A stretch of 35,192 bases of DNA, taken from CAYLMG01 sp964464635. Its GTDB lineage: Bacteria > Planctomycetota > Phycisphaerae > Sedimentisphaerales > Anaerobacaceae. Below, in pieces: positions 17,298-25,790 of this stretch; position 1 is the first letter of the stretch; the number at the start of each line of letters is the position of its first letter. The DNA lies in assembly GCA_964464635.1 (NCBI GenBank), contig CAYXGT010000018.1:1-35192 (forward strand), written 5' to 3'. The notes below the pieces were generated by a model, which searched no databases, was not told the origin of the DNA, and saw nothing but the letters and a program-made list of their open reading frames with translations. Position numbers and translations under genes: made by a program.

Positions 17298-18302
17298 TTA
17301 GATTTCTTTTGAATTAATCCAATTCATCATTTTGCGCAATTTTCTGCCGACCGTTTCAAGCTGGCAGTCATGGTCTTTTTTGTAGAGCTGGTTAAATTTT
17401 TTCAGGCCTCCTTTGTATTCAGCCACCCATTCTTTTGCGAAGCTGCCTGAAGTGATTTCAGTAAGAATCTTTTTCATTTCTACTCTTGTTCTCTCATCAA
17501 TTATTCTCGGGCCTCTTGTCAGGTCTCCGTATTCAGCGGTGTTTGATACGCTGTATCTCATATAGCTCATACCGCCCTGATACATAAGGTCAACTATGAG
17601 CTTTACCTCGTGCATGCACTCGAAGTAAGCCAGTTCCGGCTGGTACCCGGCCTCTACGAGTGTTTCAAAGCCGGCTTTTATAAGCGAAGTAAGCCCGCCG
17701 CAAAGAACACACTGCTCGCCGAACAGGTCGGTTTCGGTTTCTTCCTTAAATGTTGTTTTTATGATACCGGCCCGAGCTCCGCCGATACCATTTCCCCAGG
17801 CGAGGGCGGTTTTTAGAGCGTCGTTTGTTTTATCCTGCTGAACGGCCACAAGGCAGGGCACGCCGCCGCCTTTTTCGAACTCGCTTCTAACCAGATGTCC
17901 CGGGCCTTTTGGTGCAATCATTACTACATTAACATCGGCAGGCGGGACGATATACTTGAAATGAATATTGAAGCCGTGGCAGAAGCCGAGGGTCTGGCCT
18001 GCTTTTAGGTTCGGGGCGATAAGCTTTGCATAGACATCAGCCTGTACCTCGTCCGGGATAGTAACTATGATAAGCGATGCGCCTTCCATAGCGGTTTTGA
18101 TATCGCCCGGCTGAAAGCCGTGCTCGACGGCGAGTTTGTAGTTGTCGGTGTCTTTGAGCTCGGCGACGGCAACTTCGATACCATTTTCCCGCAGGTTCAG
18201 GCTGTGTGCGTGTCCCTGGCTGCCGTAGCCGATAACTGCCACTTTTTTGTTCTTGAGAGCGTCGAGAGGAGCGTCTTTTTCGTAATAAATTGTCAGTGCC
18301 AT
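17298..18302 (-). CDS. ilvC: Ketol-acid reductoisomerase, class I
   Basis: Second step of valine and isoleucine synthesis: it isomerises and reduces acetolactate or acetohydroxybutyrate. The 334-residue length matches class I. The Rossmann motif VAVIGYGSQGHAHSLNL is near residue 22. Magnesium ligands fit the D/E-rich part after GGLTSLIKAGFETLVEAGYQ and the later ELAYFECMHEVKLIVDLMYQ. The loop that selects the cofactor reads AELKDTDNYK, without the usual Arg and Ser that hold the NADPH phosphate and with an Asp near its end; this suggests NADH use. AAGGAG lies ten bases before the start. Third gene of ilvB-ilvN-ilvC. Confidence 0.97.
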   Translation of the reverse strand: MALTIYYEKDAPLDALKNKKVAVIGYGSQGHAHSLNLRENGIEVAVAELKDTDNYKLAVEHGFQPGDIKTAMEGASLIIVTIPDEVQADVYAKLIAPNLKAGQTLGFCHGFNIHFKYIVPPADVNVVMIAPKGPGHLVRSEFEKGGGVPCLVAVQQDKTNDALKTALAWGNGIGGARAGIIKTTFKEETETDLFGEQCVLCGGLTSLIKAGFETLVEAGYQPELAYFECMHEVKLIVDLMYQGGMSYMRYSVSNTAEYGDLTRGPRIIDERTRVEMKKILTEITSGSFAKEWVAEYKGGLKKFNQLYKKDHDCQLETVGRKLRKMMNWINSKEI

Positions 18303-18452
18303 AGTCCATAATCTCCTTTATTTTATCGTTGAACTGTCAAACTGCTTTTTTACAGTAGATACTCAATCATTATTATTATATTTGGGATGTTTTATTAAGC
18401 AAGAAATTTACCAATGTTGTCCGAGTTTGCAGCGGCATTTTTATTGTGATTC

Positions 18453-18941
18453 TCAGGATTCTCTTTTTTCCTGCCTGGGCATAGCGATAGTACCCGTTCT
18501 GGCGACGCTTTTAATGCCGTACGGTCTGCAGACATCGATGAAAGCCTCGATTTTTTCTTCCGGTCCGCTTATTTCTATCATAAGGAATTTCTGGCCTATA
18601 TCTACCACTTTTCCTCTGAACATCTCTATCAGGGATAGGATTTCGGGCCTTTTTGCAGGCGGCGCTGAAATGGCTATCAGCATCAGGTCGCGTGCTACAA
18701 GAGGTTGTCCGATAAAGTCCTGGACCTTTACGACGGGAACGACTTTTTCAAGCTGTTTTCTTACCTGCTCTACAACCCTGTCGTCGCCCACGACAACTAT
18801 TGTCATACGTGAGAGGCCGGGCTCTTCGGTTCTTCCGACGACGAGCGAATCTATGTTAAAAGCCCTTGCGGCGAACATACCGGCGACGTGAGCGAGGACG
18901 CCGGGCTTATTTTCGACCAGTGCACTAATTATGTGTTTCAT
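18453..18941 (-). CDS. ilvN: Acetolactate synthase, small (regulatory) subunit
   Basis: The 162-residue protein has the N-terminal ACT domain of AHAS regulatory subunits (HIISALVENKPGVLAHVAGM, then FNIDSLVVGRTEEPGLSRMT) followed by the C-terminal activation domain. It binds valine-type effectors and raises the activity of the large subunit. It starts 49 bases after ilvB and lies 150 bases before ilvC, all on the minus strand. The symbol ilvH would be equally valid, since isozymes cannot be told apart here. Confidence 0.95.
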   Translation of the reverse strand: MKHIISALVENKPGVLAHVAGMFAARAFNIDSLVVGRTEEPGLSRMTIVVVGDDRVVEQVRKQLEKVVPVVKVQDFIGQPLVARDLMLIAISAPPAKRPEILSLIEMFRGKVVDIGQKFLMIEISGPEEKIEAFIDVCRPYGIKSVARTGTIAMPRQEKRES

Positions 18942-18990
18942 AATATTATTTCCTGCTATTAATATTTTTCAGCATTTACAGGTTTATTTT

Positions 18991-20724
18991 TCAGACAAGC
19001 CTTTCAAGAATTTGCAGGCCGTCCATTTCATTGAGGCTTTTACCGGCGGGCACCATCGGCCAGACGTTTTCTTCGCCTTCGACCCTGAAGTCAACTACAC
19101 AGGGCTTGTTCTTTACACTGAGCATTTTCTTTACAGCTTTGGTGACGTCGGTTTTTTTATCGACCGTTATTCCCTCTGCACCGAGTGCCTCTGCGACGGT
19201 TGCGTAGTCGGGATTGGCAAGGCGGCTGCAGGAGTAGCGTCTGTTGTAGAAGAGCTGCTGCCACTGTCTTACCATGCCCATATATCCATTGTTTATGATG
19301 CAGACTTTTATCGGCAGCTTGTGCTCGGCGGCTGTTGCGAGCTCTGTCATTGTCATATTAAAGCTGTGGTCTCCGTCTATATCGATAACTGTCTGGTCAG
19401 GTTTGGCGACCTGTGCGCCGATAGCTGCCGGCAGTCCATAGCCCATAGTTCCCAGTCCGCCGGAACTTATGAACTGTCTCGGCCGGCTGAACCTGTAAAA
19501 CTGGGCTGCCCACATCTGGTTCTGTCCGACTCCGGTTGTAATGATGGCATCGCCTTTAGTCTGTTTGTAAATCTCTTCAATTACGTATTGCGGTTTAATC
19601 TTTGCAGAGTTGTTGTCGTAACGGAGCGGGTATTTGTTTTTCCAGTCTGCGATTTTTTTGAGCCACTCTTTTCTCGGCCGGTGTTCGATTTTCTCTATCA
19701 TCTCTTTAAGGATGAATTTTGCGTCGCCAACGACCGGTATATCCACGTGAACGTTTTTCGAGATGCTCGCGGGGTCGACGTCTATGTGAATGATTTTAGC
19801 GTTCGGTGCGAATGTTTTTACATTACCGGTAACCCTGTCGTCGAAGCGGGCGCCTATTGCAATCAGCAGGTCGCATTCCTGGACGGCGTAGTTGGCGTAT
19901 GCTGTGCCGTGCATTCCGAGCATATCAAGCGATTCCGGTCTTGTCTGGTCGTAGCTTCCCAGCCCCATAAGCGTCATCGTTACGGGAAGATTAGCTTTTT
20001 GTGCCAATTGCCTCAGCTCGTCGGATGCGTTTGCGCTGATAACGCCGCCGCCGATGTAGAGTACGGGTTTTTGCGATTCGTTTATAGCCTTTGCGGCGGC
20101 AGTAATCTGTCCGATGTGGCCTTTGGTTCTTACCTTGTATCCGGGCAGCTTGAGTTTTTCGCCGTCGTCTGGTTTGTACTCTGCGAGCTCGATGTCGACG
20201 GGAATGTCGATTAGTACGGGTCCCTGCCGGCCGGTCGATGCCAGATGAAACGCTTCCTTTATTGTTCTTGCCAGGTCTTTGACGTCTTTGACGATGCAGT
20301 TGTATTTTGTGACCGGCCTAGTGATACCGGTAGTATCGGCTTCCTGGAAGGCGTCGTTGCCTATGAGGTTGGTCCGAACCTGTCCGGTGAGCGCGACGAT
20401 TGGAACCGAATCCATCATAGCGGTGGCCAGGCCGGTAACGAGGTTGCAGGCGCCGGGTCCGCTTGTAGCGGCGACGACGCCAACTCTTCCGCTTGCGCGT
20501 GCGTAGCCGTCGGCCATATGGCAACCGCCCTGTTCGTGACGAGGTATGATGACTTCGATGGGGGCGTCATAGAGTTTGTCAAACAACGGCAGGACTACAC
20601 CGCCGAGATAGCCGAACATTTTGTCAACGCCCATTTCAATCAGGGTATCGACGATAATCTGCGAACCTGGTTTTAGTGAGGATTTTTCGGCTGAGTCAGC
20701 CGCTTTGTGAGATTTGCCACTCAT
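18991..20724 (-). CDS. ilvB: Acetolactate synthase, large (catalytic) subunit
   Basis: Thiamine-diphosphate enzyme that joins two pyruvates (or pyruvate and 2-oxobutyrate), the first common step of branched-chain amino acid synthesis. The 577 residues show the glutamate motif in PRHEQGGCHMADGYARASG, the FAD-binding middle part around IGARFDDRVTGN, and the ThDP motif GDHSFNMT through NNGYMGMVRQW. The start at 20724 gives a normal N-terminus and has AGGAAAGG upstream. The same frame stays open to an ATG at 20904, which has its own GAGG site and would add 60 residues with no known counterpart; I treat that part as leader. Confidence 0.95.
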   Translation of the reverse strand: MSGKSHKAADSAEKSSLKPGSQIIVDTLIEMGVDKMFGYLGGVVLPLFDKLYDAPIEVIIPRHEQGGCHMADGYARASGRVGVVAATSGPGACNLVTGLATAMMDSVPIVALTGQVRTNLIGNDAFQEADTTGITRPVTKYNCIVKDVKDLARTIKEAFHLASTGRQGPVLIDIPVDIELAEYKPDDGEKLKLPGYKVRTKGHIGQITAAAKAINESQKPVLYIGGGVISANASDELRQLAQKANLPVTMTLMGLGSYDQTRPESLDMLGMHGTAYANYAVQECDLLIAIGARFDDRVTGNVKTFAPNAKIIHIDVDPASISKNVHVDIPVVGDAKFILKEMIEKIEHRPRKEWLKKIADWKNKYPLRYDNNSAKIKPQYVIEEIYKQTKGDAIITTGVGQNQMWAAQFYRFSRPRQFISSGGLGTMGYGLPAAIGAQVAKPDQTVIDIDGDHSFNMTMTELATAAEHKLPIKVCIINNGYMGMVRQWQQLFYNRRYSCSRLANPDYATVAEALGAEGITVDKKTDVTKAVKKMLSVKNKPCVVDFRVEGEENVWPMVPAGKSLNEMDGLQILERLV

Positions 20725-20949
20725 TTTTTTGTACCTTTCCTGAAAAACGTTAACAGTTATTCCGGTTAAGCCCGCAAGGCCAAAATTCTCGCGGGTTGAA
20801 TCATAGCTTAGCCGGGCAGTTTCGCAAAGCCAACTGCTTTTGCCACCAAAGCAGCCGGCCTTTACGAGGATATAAACCCTGCTATAACCCCAAAACCATC
20901 CCATCCGGGATGCCTCAGGTTTGCATCCGTGTGTTTACACACGTCAGCT
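20725..20949 (-). promoter_or_regulatory. Structured ilvB leader, candidate attenuator
   Basis: About 225 nt lie between the predicted transcription start and ilvB. On the minus strand two exclusive hairpins share bases: 20908-20913 with 20923-20928, and 20897-20902 with 20907-20912. The first hides part of the GAGG site (20913-20916) of the ATG at 20904. The frame from that ATG has the codon run Val-Tyr-Ile-Leu-Val at positions 10-14. Nested in it is a five-codon frame at 20882-20899 reading M-V-L-G-L-stop. Further hairpins are GCAGTT/AACTGC (20816-20837) and CCCGC/GCGGG (20771-20795). No U-run terminator or T-box motif was found, so the mechanism is open. Confidence 0.4.
20928..20943. repeat. 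Palindrome just downstream of the ilvB transcription start
   Basis: CGTGTGT and ACACACG arms are separated by two bases, about six bases into the predicted transcript. It could be a repressor operator. Confidence 0.4.
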
Positions 20950-20955
20950 TTGACT

Positions 20956-20984
20956 ATTAAACGATATCGGTGGCATTTTGTCAA
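20956..20984 (-). promoter_or_regulatory. Near-consensus promoter of the ilvB-ilvN-ilvC operon
   Basis: On the minus strand TTGACA (20979-20984) is followed after exactly 17 bases by TTTAAT (20956-20961). Transcription should start near 20949. Confidence 0.75.
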
Positions 20985-21054
20985 TAGTTTATTTTTAATA
21001 AGGTAATTTTTGGGTATTATCTGCGTTTTTGGCCAGGGCGGAGGTTTTTTGCAG

Positions 21055-21083
21055 TTGCATTTGAGGCGGTTAATTATTAAAAT
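21055..21083 (+). promoter_or_regulatory. Predicted promoter of the serine protease gene
   Basis: TTGCAT (21055-21060), a 17-base spacer, then TAAAAT (21078-21083). The start codon is at 21151 behind an AGGAG site. Confidence 0.45.
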
Positions 21084-21150
21084 ATTGGGCATACAGCAAA
21101 GGTACAGGCATCTATTGAGTTTTTTCTAACACAATTCAGGAGAGTAAGTT

Positions 21151-22143
21151 ATGAAGTCCGGCTATGTCGAGAGATTGTTTGTGTTCTTTCTATTTTGTGT
21201 TTTTTTGTTTTTATCTGCGGCGACGACGTTTGGTGATAAGGTGGTGCTGAAGAAAGGACAGTTGCTGACCGGCGATATTCTGGCTGAGAAGCAGTCAGAA
21301 TTGATAATGGATGTGGGTGTCGAAATTCTGATTATACCAAAGGACAAAATTCTTGAGTACGAATACACTGATTCGTATCTGCTGGAAGAGCCGAACAGGG
21401 TGAAGGCCGATGAGCAGTCGTCTGCGGAGCAGCTTTATACTGTTACAAGCAGGCAGAAAACTTCTATTGAGAGGTGTGCTGAGATGGTTTCCGAGGGGGT
21501 TGTAAAGGTTTCGACGCCTGCGGGACTGGGCTCTGGTTTTTTTATTAACGGGGAAGGCTATCTGATAACCAATTATCATGTCATAGAAAAAGAGACGAGG
21601 ATTGAGGTTACTGTGTTCGTCAAGGTGAAGGACGGTTTTGAGAAGAAGAAATTCAAGAAGGTTAAGATTGAGGCTATTAATCCTTTTATGGATTTGGCGT
21701 TATTGAAAGTGGAAGACCTCGAAGGATTGAAGCTGACTTATGTACCGTTTGGCGACAGCGAGAAGATTAAGATTGGAGAAGAGGTTTTTGCCGTCGGCAA
21801 TCCGCTCGGCCTGGAGCGGACGGTGACTAACGGCGTGATAAGCACGAAGAACAGGCCCTTTGAGGGTCTTTTATATATTCAGACTAATGCTGATATAAAT
21901 CCGGGCAATTCCGGCGGGCCGTTGTTCAACCTGGCAGGTGAGGTTGTCGGTGTGACAAACATGGGTTATATTTTTCTCGGCGGTCTGGGTTTTGCGATTC
22001 CTATTGATTACGTAAGACACTTTATAGACAACCGCGAGGCCTTTGCGTACGATAAGGACAGCCCGAATACCGGATACAGGTATCTTCAGCCGGACGGGAG
22101 GCGAAACAAAGAAAAGCCGAAGTTTCTAAAAAGCGACCAGTAA
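21151..22143 (+). CDS. Secreted trypsin-like serine protease, HtrA/DegP-like catalytic domain without PDZ
   Basis: A signal peptide or anchor (about residues 8-28) precedes a short beta domain (about 30-72). The S1C-type protease domain then carries the full triad: His143 in NYHVIEK, Asp181 in INPFMDLALLKV and Ser254 in INPGNSGGPLF. At 330 residues it ends soon after the protease fold, with a basic tail. The PDZ domain that recognises substrates in HtrA/DegP is missing, so regulation must differ from DegP. The likely role is protein quality control or processing outside the cytoplasm. Confidence 0.88.
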   Translation: MKSGYVERLFVFFLFCVFLFLSAATTFGDKVVLKKGQLLTGDILAEKQSELIMDVGVEILIIPKDKILEYEYTDSYLLEEPNRVKADEQSSAEQLYTVTSRQKTSIERCAEMVSEGVVKVSTPAGLGSGFFINGEGYLITNYHVIEKETRIEVTVFVKVKDGFEKKKFKKVKIEAINPFMDLALLKVEDLEGLKLTYVPFGDSEKIKIGEEVFAVGNPLGLERTVTNGVISTKNRPFEGLLYIQTNADINPGNSGGPLFNLAGEVVGVTNMGYIFLGGLGFAIPIDYVRHFIDNREAFAYDKDSPNTGYRYLQPDGRRNKEKPKFLKSDQ

Positions 22144-22220
22144 TAAGCCGATAAGATAGCTGTGGCAAAAGTTGTTAAAGGCTGCATATCTTTGATTTTT
22201 AATTAAAAGGTTGTGAAAAA

Positions 22221-24086
22221 ATGAAAAAGGTAAATGTAGCAGAAATTTGTTGTTTTTTGTTAGTCTGTTTTTGCTGTTTTTTTCCGGCACAGGCATCGGC
22301 GGCTAAAGATGCCTCTGAGATTTTGCCTCCTGAGACTGTTTTGCTCGTTGAGACTGAGGATTTTGGGCAGCTCAGGTCACAAATCGAAAAGACTTCTTTA
22401 TATAAGCTTTATAGAGAGCCTGCGATGGCGGCTTTTATTGAGGACGTCAAGTCCAGGCTTGGTGAGGGCATTGAGAAGCTTGATGACAACAATATCTATA
22501 AGGCATTTTATAAAGAGGCCATTTTTCCTGAGGGAGGATTGGCAGTTGCGTTAATTGTTAACGAGCAGACTAAAAATAGCGAAGAGGCCCCGATTCTATG
22601 TATCAGCAACTGGGGCGATAACATTGAGAAGGTTAAGGCTATGATGAAAAAGCTCGTAGAGAAGAATACTGAGCTGGGCGGGGCCTTCAAGGGCAGCGAG
22701 GAATACCGGGACGTTTCGATTGACACTTTAATCGATGAGGATTCGGTGGAGTTTTGTTACTGCTTTATCGATAATTGTCTGATTGCTTCTTTTGCGGGTG
22801 CGGATGTTATCAAATTTGTAGTTGCGCAGATAAGGGGAGCCGACAGTCCGACCCTGGCGGATGATACTGATTATGTGTCGTCGCTTGCAGCGACCGGGCC
22901 TTACCGGGATTTTGGTTTGTTTCTGAATATAAAAAAAATCGTCGATATGATAGCCGCCGACGATGACACCGGTGAGGCAATGAGTTTCGTAAAAAATCTT
23001 GGCTTTGATAATGTAAGAGCTCTTTGCGGTTCTTTAGGGATTGCGAGGCTGGGCGGCAATTTTTCCTGCGGCAAGTTTTTTCTTAAAATTGATGGTGACA
23101 AAAGGGGCATTTGCAGGATGCTTGAGCTTGAATCTGCTCCTGTCAGGGCTCCGGAGTTTATTTCTTCTTCGAGCTATTCAGCCTTCCTTGTTAACGTGGA
23201 CATAAAGTCTGCTTATGATGAGTTTGTTAAGATAGTCAGCAGTGTTTCGCCTCAGACTGCGGCGGTGTTTTATATGCCGCTTCTGCCTGCGGGCGATGAT
23301 GGGCAGCCCGGCATAGAGCTTAAGCGTGATATTTTGGAGCATCTTGGCTCTCAGATCGTGTTTACCGAGAATATTGACAGGCCTATCACGGACAAGACCG
23401 GCGAACCGAAGTGGCTGTTTGCCGTGGCTACGACCAATCCTCGTGCCCTTGAAAAGTCTCTTTCAACCATCCACAGCAAGTTTATCGCCCAGAACAAGCC
23501 CGAATCCAGGCGTGAGCTTCTTGGCCATACGATTTATATAGTTGATTTGCCGTCGCTTCTGAGATTTGGTCCTTCTACCGTTGAAAAGGTGCCGATGCAG
23601 GGTTCGTCAATCCTGCCTGCCGGCCGAATGCCTTCTTATGCATTTGCCGTAACCCAGACACATTTGGTTTTTGGCACGGTGGAGGCTACTGAGCAAGCCA
23701 TACGCACATTAGACAGCAGCCCTGCGGAGTCCATGGTATCGGCAAACTGGTTTAATACGGCGAAATCATTAGTGCCGTCTGTTGTCGGGCTTGCAGCTCT
23801 TGAAGATGGAGTAACCTCTGCTGAAATACTGTGGCAGGGACTTAAAAAGATAGCTGAAGAGACAAGCAAATCCGAAGGCGGCCGCCCGGAAGTTTCGGTA
23901 GGACTTGAAATGGATTTTGGTTTGGTCCCTCGCCCGTTTGTGAAGCAGGGCGGGCTTGTTGATTTTGGACTTTTGCCTCAGTTTGATGCTGTACGACAAT
24001 ATTTTAGCCTATCGGCTTTTTACGGTGTCAGCAGGCCGGACGGTTTTTTCTTTGAGGCGAAGGAAATTGCTGCGCCGCAGGAATGA
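22221..24086 (+). CDS. Secreted protein of unknown function, DUF3352-like
   Basis: A 621-residue protein with a clear signal peptide (about 1-27, ending in AQASA). The body begins with the phrase LPPETVLLVETEDFGQLRSQ and holds a later half with GEPKWLFAVATTNPRALEKS. That layout, in which a protein asks 'LP..T...V' near its start and has repeated alpha/beta units, resembles DUF3352-type planctomycete proteins, but I could not check this. No catalytic motif was seen. It lies 77 bases downstream of the protease gene on the same strand and may be co-transcribed with it. Confidence 0.65.
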   Translation: MKKVNVAEICCFLLVCFCCFFPAQASAAKDASEILPPETVLLVETEDFGQLRSQIEKTSLYKLYREPAMAAFIEDVKSRLGEGIEKLDDNNIYKAFYKEAIFPEGGLAVALIVNEQTKNSEEAPILCISNWGDNIEKVKAMMKKLVEKNTELGGAFKGSEEYRDVSIDTLIDEDSVEFCYCFIDNCLIASFAGADVIKFVVAQIRGADSPTLADDTDYVSSLAATGPYRDFGLFLNIKKIVDMIAADDDTGEAMSFVKNLGFDNVRALCGSLGIARLGGNFSCGKFFLKIDGDKRGICRMLELESAPVRAPEFISSSSYSAFLVNVDIKSAYDEFVKIVSSVSPQTAAVFYMPLLPAGDDGQPGIELKRDILEHLGSQIVFTENIDRPITDKTGEPKWLFAVATTNPRALEKSLSTIHSKFIAQNKPESRRELLGHTIYIVDLPSLLRFGPSTVEKVPMQGSSILPAGRMPSYAFAVTQTHLVFGTVEATEQAIRTLDSSPAESMVSANWFNTAKSLVPSVVGLAALEDGVTSAEILWQGLKKIAEETSKSEGGRPEVSVGLEMDFGLVPRPFVKQGGLVDFGLLPQFDAVRQYFSLSAFYGVSRPDGFFFEAKEIAAPQE

Positions 24087-24128
24087 TAAACCGGTCTTTG
24101 GATTGGCAGCAATGGCGGCAGTTTTGGT

Positions 24129-25004
24129 TCAGTGAATTACTTTATTCAGGGGGTATGTGATGATACCGGTTGCACCTGCTCGTTTCAGTGCGGGTACAAG
24201 CGAGCATTCGAGCTGCTTGTCAATAATCACTTCGACGGCTACGTAATCCGCCTCGGCAAGGCTTGATATGGTAGGGCTTTTTTCGGCCGGCAGGATTTTT
24301 ACTATTGCCTGGAGGTCATTTTTTTTGACGTTCATTTTCAGGCCGACTTTGGAGCGGGCGTCGATGGCGGCTTTCAGCAGGATTGCGATGTTTTCTATTT
24401 TTTCGCGTTTGAATTTGTCCGACCAGGCTTGTTTGTTTGCGATTAGTCTTGTCGTGGAAGTTATTATAGTGTCTATTACCTTAAGGTTATTTGCTCGAAG
24501 TGATGAGCCTGTTTCGGTGAGTTCGACAATGGCATCGACAAGGCGGGCTTTTATTTCTGTTGCCCCCCAGCTGAATTCTACCTTAACGTTGATATTTTTT
24601 TCTGCGAAATATTTTTTAGTGACGTTAACCAGCTCGGTTGCGATTATTTTTCCCTGAAGTTGTTCGGGTTTTTTTATTTTTGATTCGTTGGGGACTGCCA
24701 GGACCCATCTCGCAGGTTTGCTCGTTGATTTACTGTAGGGCAGTTCTGCGACTTCGATTACATCCGAGCCGTTTTCCATTATCCAGTCGTATCCTGTGAT
24801 TGCGGCATCGAGGGCACCGTCCTCGACGTATCTGCTTATCTCCTGTGCCCGCAGGCATATTGGAAGGATTTGCTCGTCATTGATGCTCGGCATATAGTTC
24901 CGCTCGGTGTCCGAAATGTTGAAGCCTGCGTGGTTGAAAAGCTCGATGGTCGCTTTTTGCAGGCTGCCCGCCGGTATGCCAAATTTCAGTATCTTTTCTG
25001 ACAT
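24129..25004 (-). CDS. hisG: ATP phosphoribosyltransferase, long form
   Basis: First enzyme of histidine synthesis; it joins ATP and PRPP. The 291-residue length and the C-terminal part (around KNDLQAIVKILPAEKSPTIS to the end) show the long form, which carries its own regulatory domain for histidine feedback and does not need HisZ. The catalytic half includes LKFGIPAGSLQKATIELF, AITGYDWIMENG and the PRPP-binding type stretch VDAIVELTETGSSLRANNLK. It is the last gene of a minus-strand row that begins with nusA, 67 bases after the HhH-like gene. Other his genes are not nearby. Confidence 0.95.
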   Translation of the reverse strand: MSEKILKFGIPAGSLQKATIELFNHAGFNISDTERNYMPSINDEQILPICLRAQEISRYVEDGALDAAITGYDWIMENGSDVIEVAELPYSKSTSKPARWVLAVPNESKIKKPEQLQGKIIATELVNVTKKYFAEKNINVKVEFSWGATEIKARLVDAIVELTETGSSLRANNLKVIDTIITSTTRLIANKQAWSDKFKREKIENIAILLKAAIDARSKVGLKMNVKKNDLQAIVKILPAEKSPTISSLAEADYVAVEVIIDKQLECSLVPALKRAGATGIITYPLNKVIH

Positions 25005-25071
25005 TTGATTTTACCCTGTTATTTACTGAATTTTTTTAAGTTTTACCGTTTATTATAAGCAATGGAGGTTT

Positions 25072-25740
25072 TTATTTTCTTTTAGTTGTTTTTTTGCGTT
25101 TTGTTTTTCTTTTTTTGGTTTTTTCTTTCTTTTTTTTGTCGGATTCGCTTTCCTGTCGCAGCAGGGTGTAGAAATAGTAGCCGTTTTTGGCGGTAATTTG
25201 CCTGGATAAAAAGCCCTCTATTTGCTGCTGGTTAGCCTGTGGATGGACAAGCTGTTCGTTTCTGAGCATCTCCATCATTTTTTCTGTCAGAGGTATGGCG
25301 TGTCCGTTAAAGGCGGTGAGCATGCAGAAATCGACTATGAATGGGCTGGTGCCGTTTATGCGGCAGAGTGCTTCCTTGGCCGGACGCTTGCCGATTTTCT
25401 TGAGGTCCTGCAGGCTGACAGTATTATATTTTTCAAAAATGGCTCTCAGGGCGGTCTTCAGTTTGGCGGCGATTTCTCTTGTAGCTGGGGTATCTTCACC
25501 CAGCATTTCTATAATTTCTTCCGGCCTTGAAACTCTCAGGTCGTTCAGGTCAACAAAGTACTCGTTGAATTTTTTGGCGGCTGTTTGAGCCTGCTTGTGT
25601 GTGATTTTCTCACTTATGATTGCATAGACAAGTGCTTCTGCCGGTTCGTCATAAACAGCCTTTTCCTGTTTTGCATATCTTCTTTTCAGTGAACGCAACA
25701 GTTTCTGTATTTTTTTGGAGTATTCTTTGCTGTTTTTCAT
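25072..25740 (-). CDS. Endonuclease III-like (HhH-GPD fold) protein with degenerate active site
   Basis: The 222-residue protein can be laid over the HhH-GPD DNA glycosylase fold: PAEALVYAIISEKITHKQAQ corresponds to the 'LLSAQTTD' helix, and NGTSPFIVDFCMLTAFNGHAIPLTEKM to the hairpin and catalytic region. The Lys of the LPGxGxKTA hairpin and the Asp of the VDTHV motif are not present at the matching places, and the four-cysteine iron-sulfur loop of EndoIII is missing. It ends in a tail of about 25 residues made almost only of Lys, Arg and Thr. This suggests a DNA-binding protein that has lost glycosylase activity. Assignment is by eye and moderate. Confidence 0.5.
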   Translation of the reverse strand: MKNSKEYSKKIQKLLRSLKRRYAKQEKAVYDEPAEALVYAIISEKITHKQAQTAAKKFNEYFVDLNDLRVSRPEEIIEMLGEDTPATREIAAKLKTALRAIFEKYNTVSLQDLKKIGKRPAKEALCRINGTSPFIVDFCMLTAFNGHAIPLTEKMMEMLRNEQLVHPQANQQQIEGFLSRQITAKNGYYFYTLLRQESESDKKKKEKTKKRKTKRKKTTKRK

Positions 25741-25790
25741 TCCAGCTCCCGGCAGTATATCGCTTTTAATATTTTTTTATCAGCAGCTTT

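Noticed and set aside
18931..20214. 427-codon open frame on the plus strand antisense to ilvB
   Set aside because: It lies wholly opposite ilvB and ilvN, gives a Cys/Val-rich sequence with no family pattern, and is explained by the codon use of the opposite strand.
20862..21092. 76-codon minus-strand frame upstream of ilvB
   Set aside because: It starts upstream of the predicted ilvB promoter and runs through it; composition is Lys/Asn-rich from AT-rich DNA, with no ribosome site.
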